A DNA stretch of 49,783 nt, taken from NCBI GenBank assembly GCA_022798105.1, contig JAAWLV010000002.1, positions 1 through 49,783 of the forward strand. The letters run 5' to 3'. Below the pieces are notes generated by a model, which was not told where the DNA came from, did not search any database, and saw only the letters and a list, made by a program, of their open reading frames with translations. Both the position numbers and the translations under genes were made by a program. The stretch comes from Hungatella sp. Lineage in GTDB: Bacteria > Bacillota > Clostridia > Lachnospirales > Lachnospiraceae. Positions 49,577 through 49,783 of this stretch are shown in pieces (position 1 is the stretch's first letter; the number at the start of each line of letters is the position of its first letter).

Positions 49577-49783
49577 CCGTTTTTTCTGTACTTGTCTTCT
49601 AAATACCGTTAGGGTCGTTACTGTTCACAGGCAATGTCACTAACTTAAGAACGATTTCTTGCGCAAAGTGGCAAAATAATGAATTTGCTGTATTATTGAG
49701 TGGGCAAATGGGGCGGATTTGGTCGTGGGGCCAGGGAGGGAAGGCAGGCTGTGTGCCGTTCGTGTTCAGATATGCCAGGCATT
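49577..49783. other. Non-coding right edge of the window
   Basis: 207 bases upstream of efp with no supportable gene. They hold the inverted copy of the edge repeat (49617-49631). The stretch may be the border of an element that continues outside the window, but nothing here proves it. Confidence 0.5.
49617..49631. repeat. Inverted copy of the 15-bp edge repeat
   Basis: GTTACTGTTCACAGG is the reverse complement of the first 15 bases of the window at 14 of 15 positions. It lies in non-coding DNA. Confidence 0.35.

Noticed and set aside
49577-49783. Right edge considered as the end of an insertion sequence
   Set aside because: No transposase fragment or clear terminal repeat pair is visible in the window.

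Overview
The window reads as a chromosomal stretch from a gut-type Clostridia, most likely Lachnospiraceae (Enterocloster/Hungatella/Lachnoclostridium-like). This rests on AGGAGG-type ribosome binding sites, roughly even base composition, a clostridial Tad locus with a DUF5702-like protein, a clostridial cpsB-cpsC-cpsD set, and a Tat-lipoprotein flavin reductase. The genus is inference. Nearly everything is on the minus strand, so transcription runs from high to low coordinates; the one clear + strand gene is a small XRE regulator at 25478. No rRNA, tRNA, CRISPR array or intact insertion sequence was seen.

Region A (1-5.7 kb) holds a MerR regulator behind a Tat-exported FAD/FMN reductase whose promoter has the 19-bp spacer typical of MerR control, then a separate C39-like peptidase / membrane lipase / cobI unit with its own promoter.

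Region B (5.7-25.2 kb) is one long Tad (Flp) pilus operon. It starts from a TATAAT promoter that sits inside a 42-bp palindrome and ends at a terminator near 5.7 kb. Order of transcription: tadZ-like, tadA, tadB, tadC, a 58-residue Flp pilin missed by the ORF track, TadE-like, DUF5702-like, second TadE-like, prepilin peptidase 1, FHA protein, PP2C phosphatase, prepilin peptidase 2, a small membrane protein, a transmembrane Ser/Thr kinase with a beta-propeller-like ectodomain, and a 1261-residue secreted cell-wall-binding protein. A complete kinase/phosphatase/FHA phosphosignalling module therefore lies inside the pilus operon.

Region C (25.2-30.7 kb) has the XRE regulator convergent with a SWIM/SNF2 helicase, which follows argS. 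argS has its own TATAAT promoter inside the end of the flippase gene.

Region D (30.7-44.8 kb) is a Wzx/Wzy exopolysaccharide operon: AP2-domain protein, unknown membrane protein, short sugar-phosphate transferase, CpsB phosphatase, CpsC, CpsD tyrosine kinase, LCP ligase, small surface protein, PssD/PssE pair, glycosyltransferases, acyltransferase, Wzy polymerase and Wzx flippase.

Region E (44.8-46.0 kb) is the most striking. A 231-bp segment carries a terminator-like hairpin and an extended -10 promoter, and is bounded by 18-bp inverted repeats (17/18 identical). It sits directly beside a complete tyrosine recombinase and directly upstream of the polysaccharide operon. As assembled, the promoter points away from the operon (OFF) and antisense into the recombinase; inversion would point it at the operon (ON). 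This predicts phase variation of the exopolysaccharide.

Region F (46-49.8 kb) holds manC (GDP-mannose supply), a DUF1266-like lipoprotein and efp with clear terminators and promoter.
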